64,000 nucleotides of DNA from Porticoccaceae bacterium (GTDB lineage: Bacteria; Pseudomonadota; Gammaproteobacteria; Pseudomonadales; Porticoccaceae): the NCBI GenBank assembly GCA_026005035.1, contig BPKH01000001.1:622205-686204 (forward strand). The letters run 5' to 3'. Under the pieces are notes generated by a model that did no database searches, was not told the DNA's origin, and was given only the letters and a program-made list of their open reading frames with translations. This document shows, piece by piece, positions 37,222 to 47,723 of this stretch. Every line of letters begins with the position of its first letter. The first letter of the stretch is position 1. Made by a program: the position numbers and the translations under genes.

Positions 37222-38027
37222 GTGACTGCCGAGGCCGCCGACGATCTCCGCCTCCGCCTCGCCCGCAGCAAGGCCCCGGCCATCGCCCGCGCGGCCGCCA
37301 TCCTCCGTCTGCTCGGGCGCAGCGACACCCCCTTGAGCCTCAACGCCATCGCCCGCAGTCTCGGGCTCGTGCCCTCCACCTGTCTGTACGTGCTGCGCGC
37401 CCTGGTGGAAGAGGAGCTGGTGGCCTTCGACCCCGACACCAAGCGCTACTCCCTGGAAGCCGGGGTCTTGGCGCTGGCCCGCCAGTGGCTCAGGCGCAAC
37501 CGCTTCGTGGAGCTCGCCCAGCCGCTCCTCGACCGGCTGGCGGAAGCGTACGACATGGGTGCGTTGGGGGTGGCCATCACCGGCCTCGACCACCTGGTGG
37601 TGGTGGCCCGCGCCGAACCGGGAGAGGGCTTTCGCCTGAGCGCCGAGCTGGGCAGCCGCTTCCCCTCCCTGATCAGCGCCACGGGGCGCTGCCTGGCCGC
37701 CTTCGGGGACTACCCGCGCGAGCTGCTCGAGGCGCGCTTCGCCGAACTGCGCTGGGACCCGCCCCCCCACCTTCGCGGAGTGGCTCGCCCAGGTGGAGGA
37801 GACGCGCCGGCGCGGTTACGCCGTGGACGAGGGGCACTACATCGCCGGGGTGACGGTGGTCGCCGCCCCCCGTGTGGCGCGGTCCAGGCCGCCTGACCCA
37901 CGCCCTGGTGGTCATGGGGATCGCCGCCAACCTGGACGCGGCGCGGGTGCGGCGGCTGGGAGAAGACCTCCTCGCCGCCGCCCGCAGCCTCTCCGCCCGC
38001 CTGGAGGGCTCCGCGGCGCCTCAGTAG
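37222..38027 (+). CDS. IclR-family transcriptional regulator, with two frameshifts
   Basis: The N-terminal winged helix is clear (AIARAAAILRLLGRSDTPLS, then LVPSTCLYVLRALVEEELV), followed by the effector domain (YDMGALGVAITGLDHLVVVA). Single extra C bases in runs at 37762-37768 and 37866-37871 break the frame; correcting both gives 267 residues ending at the TAG at 38025-38027 with YIAGVTVVAAPVWRG and an intact C-terminal helix. IclR proteins commonly regulate aromatic and CoA catabolic operons. The start is GTG behind AAGGGAGA. Its stop overlaps the convergent TonB-receptor stop. Confidence 0.87.
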
Positions 38028-40499
38028 CGCCAGGTGGCCTGCAAGGTGAGGCTGCGGCCGCGCACCGGCGTGCCGATCAGGTCCGGCGCCGGCAGACAGC
38101 CCCCGCTCGGCGGCAGCGACGCGCACACCGGGGCGGTGGTGCCCGGCGTGCCGCCGGTGCCGGTGCGGTCGATGCCGTTGACGAGGACCAGCTCGTCGGT
38201 GAGGTTGCGCCCGATGAGGGCGAACTCCCAGCGCTGGTCGGGCGAGCTGAGCCGAACCGCAGGCGTTGAGCTTGGTGAAGCTGTCCTGGCGCGCGTAGGG
38301 CTGGTAGTCGGTGCCGAACACGTAGTCGTCCGAGTAGAGGAGGTCCGCGGCCAGCCCCAGCACCCAGCCGCTCGCCAGGGCGCGCTCCCAGGAGGCGCCC
38401 AGGGCGGCGGTCCACTCGGGCGCCCTGCGCATCCGCTTGCCCGACAGGTCCTGGGTATTGGCCCGGCCGGTGGCCGGGTCGACGTCGAAGCGACAGCCCA
38501 TCGCCTGGTTTTGGGAGCGGTAGCACTGGGCGAAGAACTCGTCGTACTCGGCGTCGTTCCAGGCCGCCGCCAGGTGGACCTCGAAGTCGGGCGCCCAGTC
38601 CGGGGCGTAGCGCGTCTCCAACTCGATTCCCTGGACGGTGGAGCGGGCGGCGTTGGCGGTGCCGAAGGCGCGGGCGTTGACGTCGTAGGTGGACACCTGC
38701 AGGTCGTCGTACTCGTACCAGTAGCCGGTCAGGTTGAAGATCAGCTGGCCGTCGAACCAACTGGACTTGAGGCCGCCCTCGAAGCCCTGCACTTCTTCTG
38801 GATCGAAGGTGCGCACGCCCCGGGCGAGCACCGCACCCGCGGTGTAGGCGCCGTCGAAGCCGCCCGACTTGAACCCCTCCTTGTAGGAGAGGAAGTACAT
38901 CCGATGCGCCGCCGGCCGCCAGCTCAGGGTGACCTCGGGGGACAGGTCGTCGAAGGAGAGCCGCCGCTGCCCCGGGTAGCTGGGGCTGCCCACCAGATCC
39001 TGGCGGGTTGCGGCCAGCACCGGCGCGGGGTCGAAGGGTGCCTCGGCGGCGATGAAGTAGTCGGCGAGGCGCTTGTCTTCCTCGGTGTAGCGGGCCCCCG
39101 CGGAGAGCTGCCAGGCCTCGTCGATGTCCCACAGGAGTTGCGCGAAGGCCGAGTAGGTCTCGTTTTCCTGGCGGGTGCCCTCGAAGGGCAGCTCGAAACA
39201 GGAGGGGCAGACCCCCACCGTGGGGATGACGATGTAGGTGTCGGTGTACAGCTCGCGGCTCTCGAAGAAGACGCCCGCCAGAAAGTTGAGGGGCCCGGCG
39301 AAGTCGGAGGCAAGCCTGAGCTCCTCGCTCCACTGCTCGTAGGAATAGTTGACCGCCCAGACGTTGGTGGGGGCGAGTCCGTAGCCGCCGTTGGACGAGG
39401 AATCCTCGTCGGCGTCGTAGTAGCCGGTCACCGAGGTGAGGGTCAGGTGCTCGCCGATCCGGTACTCCAGGGTGCCGGAGAGCAGGAGCTGTTCGTTATC
39501 CCGGTGCCCGTCCGGCTCCAACTGGGGGTTCAGGGCGAGGACGTTGGCCGGGATCCGGGCGGTGACGATCTCTTCGTCGTTGCGGCAGTTGCTCGCCACC
39601 GGATAGGGCTCTTGGGGCGTCCCGTAGGGGCAGTAGACGATGTCGTGGAAATAGGAGGGCGAGCCGCGCACCTCGGTGTCGGCGAAGGTGGCCTTCACCT
39701 TGGCAGAGAGGCGATCGCTGGGATCGAAGGTCAGCGTGGCCCGTAGGAAGGTCTCCTCCCGCTCGGGGAAGCTGTCGAGCCCCGAGGGCTCGATCCCCGG
39801 ATTCGGGTCGGGGATGAGCTCCACCGGCGAGTGGACGTCGATGTAGCCGTCCATCTCGGCGCGGTGGGCGGCGAGTCGAAGCCCCGCCCGCTCCCCCAGG
39901 GGGGTCGAGTAGGTGGCGTCCACGAACCACTCGTCGCCCTCGAACTCGTAGCCGGTGCGCAGCAGGGCCTCCGGCTCCGGGCCGGGATCGGCGGTCACCA
40001 GGGAGATGATGCCGCCCGGGCTGTTCTTGCCGAAAAAGAGCGCCTGGGGCCCGCGCAGCACCTCGATCTGGGCCAAGTCCATTTGGGCGACCCGGAGCAT
40101 CTGGCCGGTGCTGATGGGCACGCCGTCGACGTTGAGGGAGACCGCCTGGTCGAAGAGCGGTTGGGATTCCCCCGAGGTGACCCCGCGCAGGGAGATGCTG
40201 CCGCCCACGGCGCCCGCCGATTCGCCGGTGAACAGCCCCGGCGTCAGGTCGGCCACGCCGTGCAGGTCGCGAATGGCGTAGCGCTCCAGGAGCTCCCGGT
40301 CGAGGACGGTCATCAACACCGGCGCCTCCTGGGCGGTCTCCTCGCGCCGCCTCGCGGTGACGATCACCTCCTCCAGGACGGTGCCGCGGGCACTGTGCCG
40401 CTCCGCCCCCTGGGCGACGGCCTCGGCGGCGGGCAGGAAAGCGGCGACGACGCAGCCCGCCAGCAGGCTGCGGGACGGCTTGGCGTGTGGAACACCCAT
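38021..40499 (-). CDS. TonB-dependent outer-membrane receptor, with one frameshift
   Basis: About 825 residues when corrected. A signal peptide (to AEAVAQG) precedes a TonB-box-like LEEVIVTARRREE. The plug domain (ISLRGVTSG; IEVLRGPQALFFGKNSPGG) and a 22-strand-type barrel with the usual MYFLSYKEGFKSGGF segment follow. An extra base near 38261 breaks the frame after SFTKLNA; the continuation restores the C-terminal barrel strands ending QATWRY. The ATG at 40499 has a GGGGGAGAG site. Receptors of this FecA/SusC-unlike type in degraders often import hydrophobic or siderophore-like ligands, so it may take up the island's substrate. Confidence 0.9.
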
Positions 40500-40615
40500 G
40501 ATCTCTCCCCCTTTTTGACCTGGCTTTTGTTCGCTTTTGACCGGGCCCGCACCATTGTGGCCCGGCCCGTTGCATTCTAGCCGACGGCGACGGGTGCGGC
40601 CAGGCCGGCACCGCC

Positions 40616-41029
40616 TCAGGCCACCTGTTCCTTGCGCAGAATTTCGTAGAAGCGGGACTGGAAGAGCCAGCGCCCGTCGCGGCGCACGTACTGGTCGTGG
40701 TAGCAGCCCACCACCGCGATCCGCCCGCCGGCCTTGGGAAAGATGAGCTCCCGGCAGTAGGCCTTGCCCTGGGCGCGGTCGCCCTCCACCACCAGGTCGG
40801 CGGGAAAGGAGATCATGGAGAGCGCCTCGGCGTAGGACATCACCCGCACGAAGGCGGCGACGATGTTCTCCTTGCCGTGGACCGGCTCGGGCATGGAAAC
40901 CAGCTTCCACACCCCGTCATCGGCCCAGGTCTGCCCCCAGTAGTCGGGATCGAAGCGCATGGCCCCCGCGGCGAAGGCCTCGATCAGCTCGCGGATCGCC
41001 AGGCGATCTTCGATAGGGCCTTTGTTCAC
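40616..41029 (-). CDS. SnoaL-like (NTF2-fold) protein
   Basis: 137 residues from a GTG at 41029. The N-terminal [19 protein letters not shown] and the strands [24 protein letters not shown] match SnoaL_4-type proteins, and it resembles the NTF2-like gene at 27.8-28.3 kb. Members act as isomerases, dehydratases, cyclases or non-catalytic partners. It follows the aldehyde dehydrogenase by 19 bases, so it belongs to the same operon. The catalytic role cannot be read. Confidence 0.82.
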   Translation of the reverse strand: MNKGPIEDRLAIRELIEAFAAGAMRFDPDYWGQTWADDGVWKLVSMPEPVHGKENIVAAFVRVMSYAEALSMISFPADLVVEGDRAQGKAYCRELIFPKAGGRIAVVGCYHDQYVRRDGRWLFQSRFYEILRKEQVA

Positions 41030-41048
41030 GGCGCCGTCCGCCTCCGCC

Positions 41049-42477
41049 TCAGCCGGGGTTGTAGCCCACCAGGGCCTTGATCTCCAGGTATTCGTGGAAC
41101 CCGTACTCGCCCCATTCGCGGCCGTTGCCGCTCTTCTTGTAGCCGCCGAAGGGGGCGTGGAAATCGAAGCCGCCGTTGATGTAGATGGCGCCGGCCCGAA
41201 TCCGGCGGGCCACCGCCCGCGCCAGCTCCAGATCCACACCGGAGACGTTGCCCGCCAGTCCATACTCGGAATCGTTGGCGATGGCCACCGCCTCGTCCAG
41301 GTCCTCGTAGGCGAGCAGACAGGCGACGGGCCCGAAGATCTCTTCCCGGGCGATCACCATGTCGTTGGTGACGTCGGAGAAGACCGTGGGGCGGACGTAG
41401 TAGCCCCGCTCCAGCCCCTCGGGGCGCCCGGGGCCGCCGGCGATGAGCCGCGCCCCCTCCTCGATTCCCTTTTGGATGTAGGACTGGACCGTCTCGAACT
41501 GTTTCCGCGAGACCACGGGCCCCATGTCCACGTCGCCGCGCGGATCGCCCACCCGGATCGCTTCGGCGGCGCGCCGCGCGGCCTCTTCCGCTTCGGCGAG
41601 GCGCGCCCGGGGCACGAGGATGCGGGTGGCCGCGGAGCAGGTCTGACCGGAGTTCATCATCACCCCGGCGATGCCTCCCGCCACGTGTTCGGGCAGCTTT
41701 TTCGTCGTCCAGGATGATGTGGGCGCTCTTGCCCCCCAATTCCTGGCACACCCGCTTCACGCCGGGGGCGGCGGCGATGGCCACCTGGACGCCAGCCGCC
41801 TCGGAGCCGGTGATGGAGACCATGTCCACTTCGGGGTGGCTGGCGATGGCCTCGCCCACCTCGGAACCCCGCCCCTGGACCAGGTTGAACACCCCCGGCG
41901 GGCACGCCGGCGGCGTCGAAGATCTCCGCCAGCACGTGGGCCGAGAAGTGGGCCTCCTGGGAGGGCTTGAGCACCACCGTGCAGCCGGTGGCGAGGGCCG
42001 GGAAGACCTTGACGGTGACTTGGTTCACCGGCCAGTTCCAGGGGGTGATGAGGCCGCACACCCCGATCGGCTCCTTGACGATGAGGCTCGGCCCGCGGGC
42101 CTCCTCGAAGGCGAAGTTGCGCAGCACCTCGATGGCCGTGGTGAGGTGCCCGAGGCCCAACTGGACCTGGAAGCCGTGGGCGAGACCGCGCGGCGCCCCC
42201 ATCTCGGCGGTGATGGCGTCGCCCAGGTCGGGCAGGCGCCGCTGGTATTCCTCGAGGATGCGCTCGAGGAGGGCGAGCCGCTCTTCCCGCGTACTGGCCG
42301 ACCAGCGGGGAAAGGCGCGCCGCGCCGCGGCAACCGCCCGGTCCACGTCGGCCGCGGGTGCCGAGCGCGATGCGCCCCGACCACCTCCTCGGTGGCCGGA
42401 TCCACGGTCTCCACCACCCGGTATTCGAGCGGCTCCACCCAGGCGCCGTCGATGTAGAACTCGAGGTGTTCGCGCAT
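41049..42477 (-). CDS. NAD(P)-dependent aldehyde dehydrogenase, with several frameshifts
   Basis: Starting at the ATG at 42477 ([19 protein letters not shown]), the frame moves at 42356-42378 (two extra bases), 41892-41896 and 41698-41702, each an added base in a short homopolymer. Corrected, the protein is about 474 residues. Motifs are intact: [16 protein letters not shown], the cofactor-region [10 protein letters not shown], the catalytic Glu in [10 protein letters not shown] and Cys in [11 protein letters not shown]. It oxidises an aldehyde to an acid. It lies downstream of the ThDP enzyme, which could generate the aldehyde. Confidence 0.9.
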
Positions 42478-42508
42478 GGCCGGTTCCTCCCCCCTCCGGC
42501 GTTCCGCC

Positions 42509-44236
42509 CTACTGCTGCCCCTCGGCGTACCAGGTGCGGAAGCGGTCGTAGTTGGGCGTGTCCAGGTTCTCGTAGCCGCCGTGGTTGACCACCGGGTCGA
42601 TGGGCACGTGGATGACGGTGGGCTTGCGGCTTTCGAAGGCCTTGCGCACCGCGGGGCCCAACTCTTCCGCCTTTTCCACGTACATGCCCTGGCAACCGAG
42701 CCCTTCGGCGATCTTGTCGAAGCGGACGAACTGCCCCCAGTGGACCCCGGGCTCGCTGCACTTGCCGTGGCCGAAGGTGCGCTTGTACACCCCCACCTCG
42801 AGCCCCCACTGGTAGTCCACCCCCACCACGGTGACGATGGGCAGGTTGAGGCGCGCCGCCGTCTCCAGCTCGCCGATGTGGAAGAGGAAAGAGGAGTCGC
42901 TGGTGGTGAACAGGACCGGTCGCTTGCCGCCGTCCGCCACCGAGGCGCCGATGGCGTAGGGGAGCCCCGTGCCCAGATGGCCGAAGTTCTGGTTCCAGAT
43001 GACGTCGTGGGGCTTCGATTGGAGATAGGTCCAGGTGTAGATGACGGTGCACCCGCCGTCGCGCACGTGGATGGCGTCGCGGGGCATCGCCTTGGTGGTC
43101 TCCACCACCCACTGGGCGGTGTGCATCTTGCCGCTCTCGGTGGTGAAGTCCTCGCTCGCCAGCCGCGCGAGCCGCGCCTTGTCCTCTTCGATCCAGCGCT
43201 TGAGATCGGGCACCTCGGGGCGCGGCGTGGGGCGCAGGGCCTCGACCAGTTGCGGCACCACGGTGCGCAGGTCGCCCACCAGGGGCACGTCGATGGGGCG
43301 GTTGACGCCGATGGCTTCGGGATCGAGCTCGATGTGGATCCACTTGCGGTCCACATTGCCCTGTGCCCACAGGTAGCCGCGCCCGTAGTGGACGGGCTCG
43401 CCGAGCTCGGTGCCGATGGCCACCACCAGATCGGCCTTGGCGACGATCTCGTCGCCCACCTCCGAGAAGAGGTAGGGGAAGGTGCGGTCCTCCACCCCCT
43501 CGATGAAGGCGGTGCCGCCCGAGGTCTGGAGGATCGGGCAGCCCATGAGCTTGGCCAGCTCGGCCACCGCCGCGCCGCCGCGGGCACACTGCACGGCGTG
43601 GCCGACCAGGAGCACCGGGCACTCGGCCTGGCGGATGAGCTCCACCGCCTTGTCGATCATCCGCCGATCGGCGCCGGGGCGCACCAGGCGGTAGGCCTCC
43701 GGCGGCAGGGGATCGCCCACGTCCAGCTCCTCGAGGATCACGTGGGAGGGGTACTCGACGTAGACCGGCCCCGGGGTTCCCGACTGGCTCACCCGCAGGG
43801 CGTTGCGGATGATCTCGTCGGTCTGGTCGGCGTACTCGATGCTCGAGCTCCACTTGACCAGGTTTTCGAAGAGCGGCTCCTGGCGGACGAACTGGATGCG
43901 CCCCCGCTTGACCCGCCGCTCGGTGATCCGCGCCCGCTGGCCGCCCAGGAAGATCACCGGCGAATTCTCCACCTTGGCGCAGATCATGGCGCCGGCGGTG
44001 TTGGCGACGCCCGGCCCCAAGGTGGCGATGGCCAGCGCCGGCCCGCCGGTCATGCGGGCGTAGGCCTCGGCCATGAAGCCGGCGGCCAGTTCGTGGTGGG
44101 GGGTGACCACCTGCCAGCCGCGCTGCTCGGCAGCGACGAACAGGTGGACGAAGTTGGGGTCGGGAATGCCGAAAATCGCTTTGACGCCCTCCGCCTCGAA
44201 GAGCTGGAGGATGCGCTCGTAAACAGGTACGCCCAT
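42509..44236 (-). CDS. Thiamine-diphosphate-dependent enzyme, acetolactate synthase/2-hydroxyacyl-CoA lyase-like
   Basis: 575 residues from the ATG at 44236; 31 upstream codons are not part of it. Three domains are visible: N-terminal PYR with the activating Glu in TPHHELAAGFMAEAY, a central NAD-like domain (AECPVLLVGHAVQ), and C-terminal PP. The usual GDG...N metal motif is altered: SDSSFLFHIGELETAARLNL then VVGVDYQWG, so Ser replaces the first Gly and Asp the usual Asn. Likely chemistry is decarboxylation or carbon-carbon cleavage of a 2-oxo acid or 2-hydroxyacyl-CoA to an aldehyde. The neighbouring aldehyde dehydrogenase supports this. Confidence 0.87.
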   Translation of the reverse strand: MGVPVYERILQLFEAEGVKAIFGIPDPNFVHLFVAAEQRGWQVVTPHHELAAGFMAEAYARMTGGPALAIATLGPGVANTAGAMICAKVENSPVIFLGGQRARITERRVKRGRIQFVRQEPLFENLVKWSSSIEYADQTDEIIRNALRVSQSGTPGPVYVEYPSHVILEELDVGDPLPPEAYRLVRPGADRRMIDKAVELIRQAECPVLLVGHAVQCARGGAAVAELAKLMGCPILQTSGGTAFIEGVEDRTFPYLFSEVGDEIVAKADLVVAIGTELGEPVHYGRGYLWAQGNVDRKWIHIELDPEAIGVNRPIDVPLVGDLRTVVPQLVEALRPTPRPEVPDLKRWIEEDKARLARLASEDFTTESGKMHTAQWVVETTKAMPRDAIHVRDGGCTVIYTWTYLQSKPHDVIWNQNFGHLGTGLPYAIGASVADGGKRPVLFTTSDSSFLFHIGELETAARLNLPIVTVVGVDYQWGLEVGVYKRTFGHGKCSEPGVHWGQFVRFDKIAEGLGCQGMYVEKAEELGPAVRKAFESRKPTVIHVPIDPVVNHGGYENLDTPNYDRFRTWYAEGQQ

Positions 44237-44386
44237 GGTCGTCGTCTCCCTTGGATTATGTGGGTCTTCGGCCGCCGCTGACCGGATCGGCGGCCCTCGG
44301 CACGGCCCCGGCGGGTAGCTGGCAAGCATAACCCCCGCCTCGCCGCCCCTTCAAGGCGCGCACCGCCACCGCCCCCGCGACACCGC

Positions 44387-45046
44387 TCAGGAGAGGTCCA
44401 TCTCGGGGACCTCGCCGGGCACCACCAGCCGGCCGGCGGTGGCCGCGGCGATCTCTTCCACCGTCACTCCTGGAGCCCGCTCCCGGAGCACGAAGGCGCC
44501 GTCTTCGATCTCCAGGTAGGCCAGGTCGGTGAGCACCCGCCGGATGCAGCCCTTGCCGGTGAGGGGCAGCGTGCAGCGGGGCAGCAGCTTGGAATTTCCG
44601 GCCTTGTCGGTGTGGGTCATCATCACGATGATGTTCCCCGCCCCGGCCACCAGGTCCATGGCGCCGCCCATCCCCTTGACCAGCTTGCCGGGGACCATCC
44701 AGGAGGCGATGTTGCCCTCCACGTCCACTTCGAAGGCGCCGAGGACGGTGAGGTCGATGTGGCCGCCGCGGATCATCTCGAAGGAGGCCACCGACGAGAA
44801 GATCGCCGCCCCGGTGACCAGGGTCACCGTCTCCTTGCCGGCGTTGATCAGGTCGGGATCCACCTCTTCCTCGGTGGGATAGGGGCCCATGCCGAGGATG
44901 CCGTTTTCCGACTGGAGCATCACCTCGATGCCCGGCGGCACGTAGTTGGCCACCAGGGTGGGCATGCCGATGCCGAGGTTGACGTAATAGCCGTCGCGCA
45001 GCTCCCGGGCCACGCGCATCGCCATCTGTTCGCGGGTCAGTGCCAT
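44387..45046 (-). CDS. scoB: 3-oxoacid CoA-transferase, subunit B
   Basis: 219 residues. The catalytic glutamate lies in [11 protein letters not shown] and the glycine loop is [15 protein letters not shown]. With subunit A just upstream it exchanges CoA between succinyl-CoA (or acetyl-CoA) and a 3-oxoacid such as acetoacetate or 3-oxoadipate. It follows subunit A by ten bases. Succinyl-CoA:acetoacetate and 3-oxoadipate transferases cannot be separated by eye; the catabolic context makes both plausible. Confidence 0.9.
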   Translation of the reverse strand: MALTREQMAMRVARELRDGYYVNLGIGMPTLVANYVPPGIEVMLQSENGILGMGPYPTEEEVDPDLINAGKETVTLVTGAAIFSSVASFEMIRGGHIDLTVLGAFEVDVEGNIASWMVPGKLVKGMGGAMDLVAGAGNIIVMMTHTDKAGNSKLLPRCTLPLTGKGCIRRVLTDLAYLEIEDGAFVLRERAPGVTVEEIAAATAGRLVVPGEVPEMDLS

Positions 45047-45056
45047 GGCGCACTCC

Positions 45057-45758
45057 TCAGGCCGAGCGGACCGTGCGGCGCTCGATGCGCTTTTCGAAGG
45101 TGCCCTGAATCAGGCGATCCACGTAGATCCCCGGGGTGTGGATGAAATTGGGATCCAGTTCGCCGGGCTCGAGCAGCTCTTCCACCTCCATCACCGTCAC
45201 CCGCCCGCACATGGCGGCCGCGGGGTTGAAATTCTGGGCCGTGTAGCGGTAGATGGCGTTGCCGTAGCGGTCCGCCTTCCAGGCCTTGACCAGGGAGAAG
45301 TCGGTGACCACCGCTTCCTCCAGCACGTAGTGCTTGCCGTTGAATTCCCGGACTTCCTTGCCCTCGGCCACCACCGTGCCGTAGCCGGTGGGGGTGTAAA
45401 AGGCGGGAATGCCGGCGCCGCCGGCGCGCATCTTTTCCGCCAGGGTGCCCTGGGGGGTGAGGATCACCTCGATCTCGCCATCCAGCATGAGCCGCTCGAA
45501 GAGCTTGTTCTCCCCCACGTAGGAGGCGTAGATGCGGCGGATCTGGCGGCTCTCCAAGAGGATCCCGAGTCCGAAGCCATCGACCCCGCAGTTGTTGGAG
45601 TAGACCGTCAGGTCCTTGACTCCCATCTTGCGCACCTGGGCGATCAGGTTTTCGGGGATCCCGCACAGGCCGAAGCCGCCCACCGCGATGCTCATGCCGT
45701 CTTCGAGCCCCGCCAGGGCCTCTTCGTAGCTCGCCACCGTCTTGTCGAAACCGGCCAT
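45057..45758 (-). CDS. scoA: 3-oxoacid CoA-transferase, subunit A
   Basis: 233 residues. The CoA-binding loop is [15 protein letters not shown], followed by [16 protein letters not shown] and the [19 protein letters not shown] segment, all typical of the alpha subunit of family I CoA-transferases. It is the first gene of the operon scoA-scoB and is divergent from a LysR-type regulator across a 111-base AT-rich gap. The ThDP-enzyme gene lies 150 bases beyond scoB on the same strand. Confidence 0.92.
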   Translation of the reverse strand: MAGFDKTVASYEEALAGLEDGMSIAVGGFGLCGIPENLIAQVRKMGVKDLTVYSNNCGVDGFGLGILLESRQIRRIYASYVGENKLFERLMLDGEIEVILTPQGTLAEKMRAGGAGIPAFYTPTGYGTVVAEGKEVREFNGKHYVLEEAVVTDFSLVKAWKADRYGNAIYRYTAQNFNPAAAMCGRVTVMEVEELLEPGELDPNFIHTPGIYVDRLIQGTFEKRIERRTVRSA

Positions 45759-45841
45759 CGGCTCCTCCAGCGTCCCATGGGGGGTTGCATCCTGGGGTGC
45801 GCAGCGCGCTGGGCCAGTGTGGCCAAACTCGATATATTTAG

Positions 45842-45855
45842 CAAATTGATATTTG
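45842..45855. promoter_or_regulatory. Candidate LysR operator between scoA and the lysR-type gene
   Basis: CAAAT-TGAT-ATTTG is an inverted repeat in the AT-rich divergent intergenic region, which stands out against about 70% GC surroundings. LysR-type regulators bind short dyads with T-N11-A geometry in such places. Further ATTGATCAAT-like dyads follow up to the regulator start. Confidence 0.45.
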
Positions 45856-45869
45856 TGATGAATTGATCA

Positions 45870-46781
45870 ATGTCTTGGATCAATGTCACCCCGAAGCAGG
45901 TGCGCGCCTTTGTCGCCGTGGCGGAGTGCGGTGGGTTCGCCGAGGCCTGCGCGCGTCTCCACCTCTCCCAGCCGGCGCTGAGCACTGCGGTGCGCAAGCT
46001 GGAGCTCTTGGTAGGCGGGCGGCTCTTCGACCGCACCACCCGATCCCTCGCCCTCACTCCTGAGGGAGAATCCTTTTTGCCCGTGGCGCGCCGCCTGCTG
46101 GCCGACTGGGAACAGGCCCTCGCCGACCTGCAGCGGCTCTTCGCCAAGGAGCGCGGCCGGCTGGCGGTGGCCGCCATGCCCTCCTTCGCCGCCACCCGCC
46201 TGCCCCGCCTCCTCGCGCGCTTCCTCGCCGCCCACCCCAACCTGGACATCCAGGTGGAAGACGTGGTGGCCGAACAGGTGGTGGAACGGGTGCGCAGCGG
46301 GCGCGCCGAACTCGGCTTCACCTTCCGCCCCCAGGATCCCGGCGAGCTGGTCTTCGTGCCCCTCTACAGCGACCGCTTCGTCGCCGCTCTGCCGGCCCGC
46401 CACCCGCTGGCAGCCAAGGCCGAGGTGCGCTGGCGGGAACTGGCCGCTCATCCAATGCTCCTCCTGCAACGCCCCTCCGCCCTGCGCTCCCTGGTGGAAG
46501 AGACCCTCGCCTCCCTTGGTCTCGCGGCCACCGTGGCCCTGGAGGCCCACCAGCTCGCCACCCTCGGGCGGATGGTGGCCGAGGGGCTGGGGGTGAGCGT
46601 GGTGCCCACCCTGTACCGGGAATCTCTGGAGGGGCTGGGGGCCGTCTGCCGTGCCCTGCGCGAGCCGGTCCTCGAGCGGGAAGTGGGCGTCCTCCACCGC
46701 CGCAAGGCGCCCCTTTCCGCGGCCGCCCGCGCCCTCCTGGAGCACTTGCAGGAGGAGGGGGATGCGCAGGGCGGGCCCTGA
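45870..46781 (+). CDS. LysR-family transcriptional regulator
   Basis: 303 residues. The N-terminal helix-turn-helix is standard (FAEACARLHLSQPALSTAVR, then GGRLFDRTTRSLALTPEG), followed by the periplasmic-binding-like effector domain (RGRLAVAAMPSFAATRLP). It is divergent from scoAB and is therefore the likely regulator of that operon and perhaps of the ThDP enzyme/aldehyde dehydrogenase genes behind it. The inducer is unknown. Its stop directly abuts the convergent GntR gene. Confidence 0.93.
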   Translation: MSWINVTPKQVRAFVAVAECGGFAEACARLHLSQPALSTAVRKLELLVGGRLFDRTTRSLALTPEGESFLPVARRLLADWEQALADLQRLFAKERGRLAVAAMPSFAATRLPRLLARFLAAHPNLDIQVEDVVAEQVVERVRSGRAELGFTFRPQDPGELVFVPLYSDRFVAALPARHPLAAKAEVRWRELAAHPMLLLQRPSALRSLVEETLASLGLAATVALEAHQLATLGRMVAEGLGVSVVPTLYRESLEGLGAVCRALREPVLEREVGVLHRRKAPLSAAARALLEHLQEEGDAQGGP

Positions 46782-47561
46782 TCAGGCCGGGCGCAGGCGG
46801 CGCAGGGTGGTGCGGTGGGCGAAGCGCTCCCCAGGATGGGTGTTGATCGTCACCTGGACCACCTTGCCCGCCGCGGTGCGGTAGGTGCGCCTGACCTCCA
46901 GCGCGGCGCCCCCCGCGGCGGCGCCGAGAGAGGCGGCGTCTGCGGCGGCCAGGGGCACGGCGCGAATCGCCTGCTCCACCTCGGCGATCCGCTCCCCGTA
47001 CAGATCCTCGATCAGGGGGAAGATGGGCCCCGCGTGGCGGGGCAAGAGCCGCGCCACCGCCGCGTAGTCCAGGTGGATCCAGTAGTCGGCGCGGCACAGG
47101 GCGGCGCCCTCCCTGCCCCGCCGCACCCCGGAAACGCCCAGCCAGCGGCTTCCCTCCGGCAGCTCCACCCGCCGGGCGGCATCGGCGTCCAGCGCCACCA
47201 CCCCCACCGCCTCGATCTCCAGGCGGGATTCCCGGGCGAAGGCCAGCAAGTCGTTGATGGACATTACCTGTTGCACCGCGCCCTCTTCTTCGCCCGGGGA
47301 GACCACCCGGGTGCCCGCGCCGCGCCGCGACGCCACCAGCCCCTCTTCGCGCAGCAAGCGAAGCGCCTCGCGCACGGTGTGGCGGCTGGCGGCGAAACGC
47401 CGGCCGAGGGCCGCCTCGGTGGGCAACAGGGACCCCACGGGGTAGAGGCCGGCGAGAATCTCCTCTTTCAACTGGGCGGCGATGCGCCGATAGCGCGGTG
47501 GCGCCTCGACCGCGGCGGGTTGGCTCTCGGCGGTTCGGGAAACGGCGCGGGGGACGCGCAT
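46782..47561 (-). CDS. GntR-family (HutC subfamily) transcriptional regulator
   Basis: About 259 residues from the ATG at 47561, behind GGAG. An earlier ATG at 47594 falls inside the inverted repeat and is less likely. The winged helix is PRYRRIAAQLKEEILAGLYP to GRRFAASRHTVREALRLLRE. The C-terminal UTRA effector domain (ESRLEIEAVGVVALD to VQVTINTHPGERFAHR) marks the HutC group, whose ligands are small catabolic metabolites. It is divergent from the third Rieske oxygenase, the likely target operon. Confidence 0.92.
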   Translation of the reverse strand: MRVPRAVSRTAESQPAAVEAPPRYRRIAAQLKEEILAGLYPVGSLLPTEAALGRRFAASRHTVREALRLLREEGLVASRRGAGTRVVSPGEEEGAVQQVMSINDLLAFARESRLEIEAVGVVALDADAARRVELPEGSRWLGVSGVRRGREGAALCRADYWIHLDYAAVARLLPRHAGPIFPLIEDLYGERIAEVEQAIRAVPLAAADAASLGAAAGGAALEVRRTYRTAAGKVVQVTINTHPGERFAHRTTLRRLRPA

Positions 47562-47580
47562 GGAAGGCTCCGCATCCGGC

Positions 47581-47596
47581 AAATGTACGGACATTT
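47581..47596. promoter_or_regulatory. Inverted repeat AAATGT-ACGG-ACATTT upstream of gntR
   Basis: Six-base arms are perfectly symmetrical around ACGG. The site lies 20 bases before the chosen gntR start, in the shared gap with the divergent Rieske operon. A looser relative, GTCCGGACAAAT, lies about 80 bases away near 47675. It is a candidate GntR operator. Confidence 0.55.
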
Positions 47597-47723
47597 TTTC
47601 CTGAGCACGCCGTAGAGGCAAGCCCTAATTTACTTGGTATTGCGTCGCCACCCGAAATGTGCCAAGGTTTTCACGTCCGGACAAATATCCAGCAGGCCGA
47701 GCGAGCGGCGGGAGGGCAGAACG

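Noticed and set aside
47583-47594. Start of the GntR regulator at the ATG at 47594
   Set aside because: That codon lies inside the inverted repeat; the ATG at 47561 has a better ribosome-binding site and keeps the operator outside the gene.
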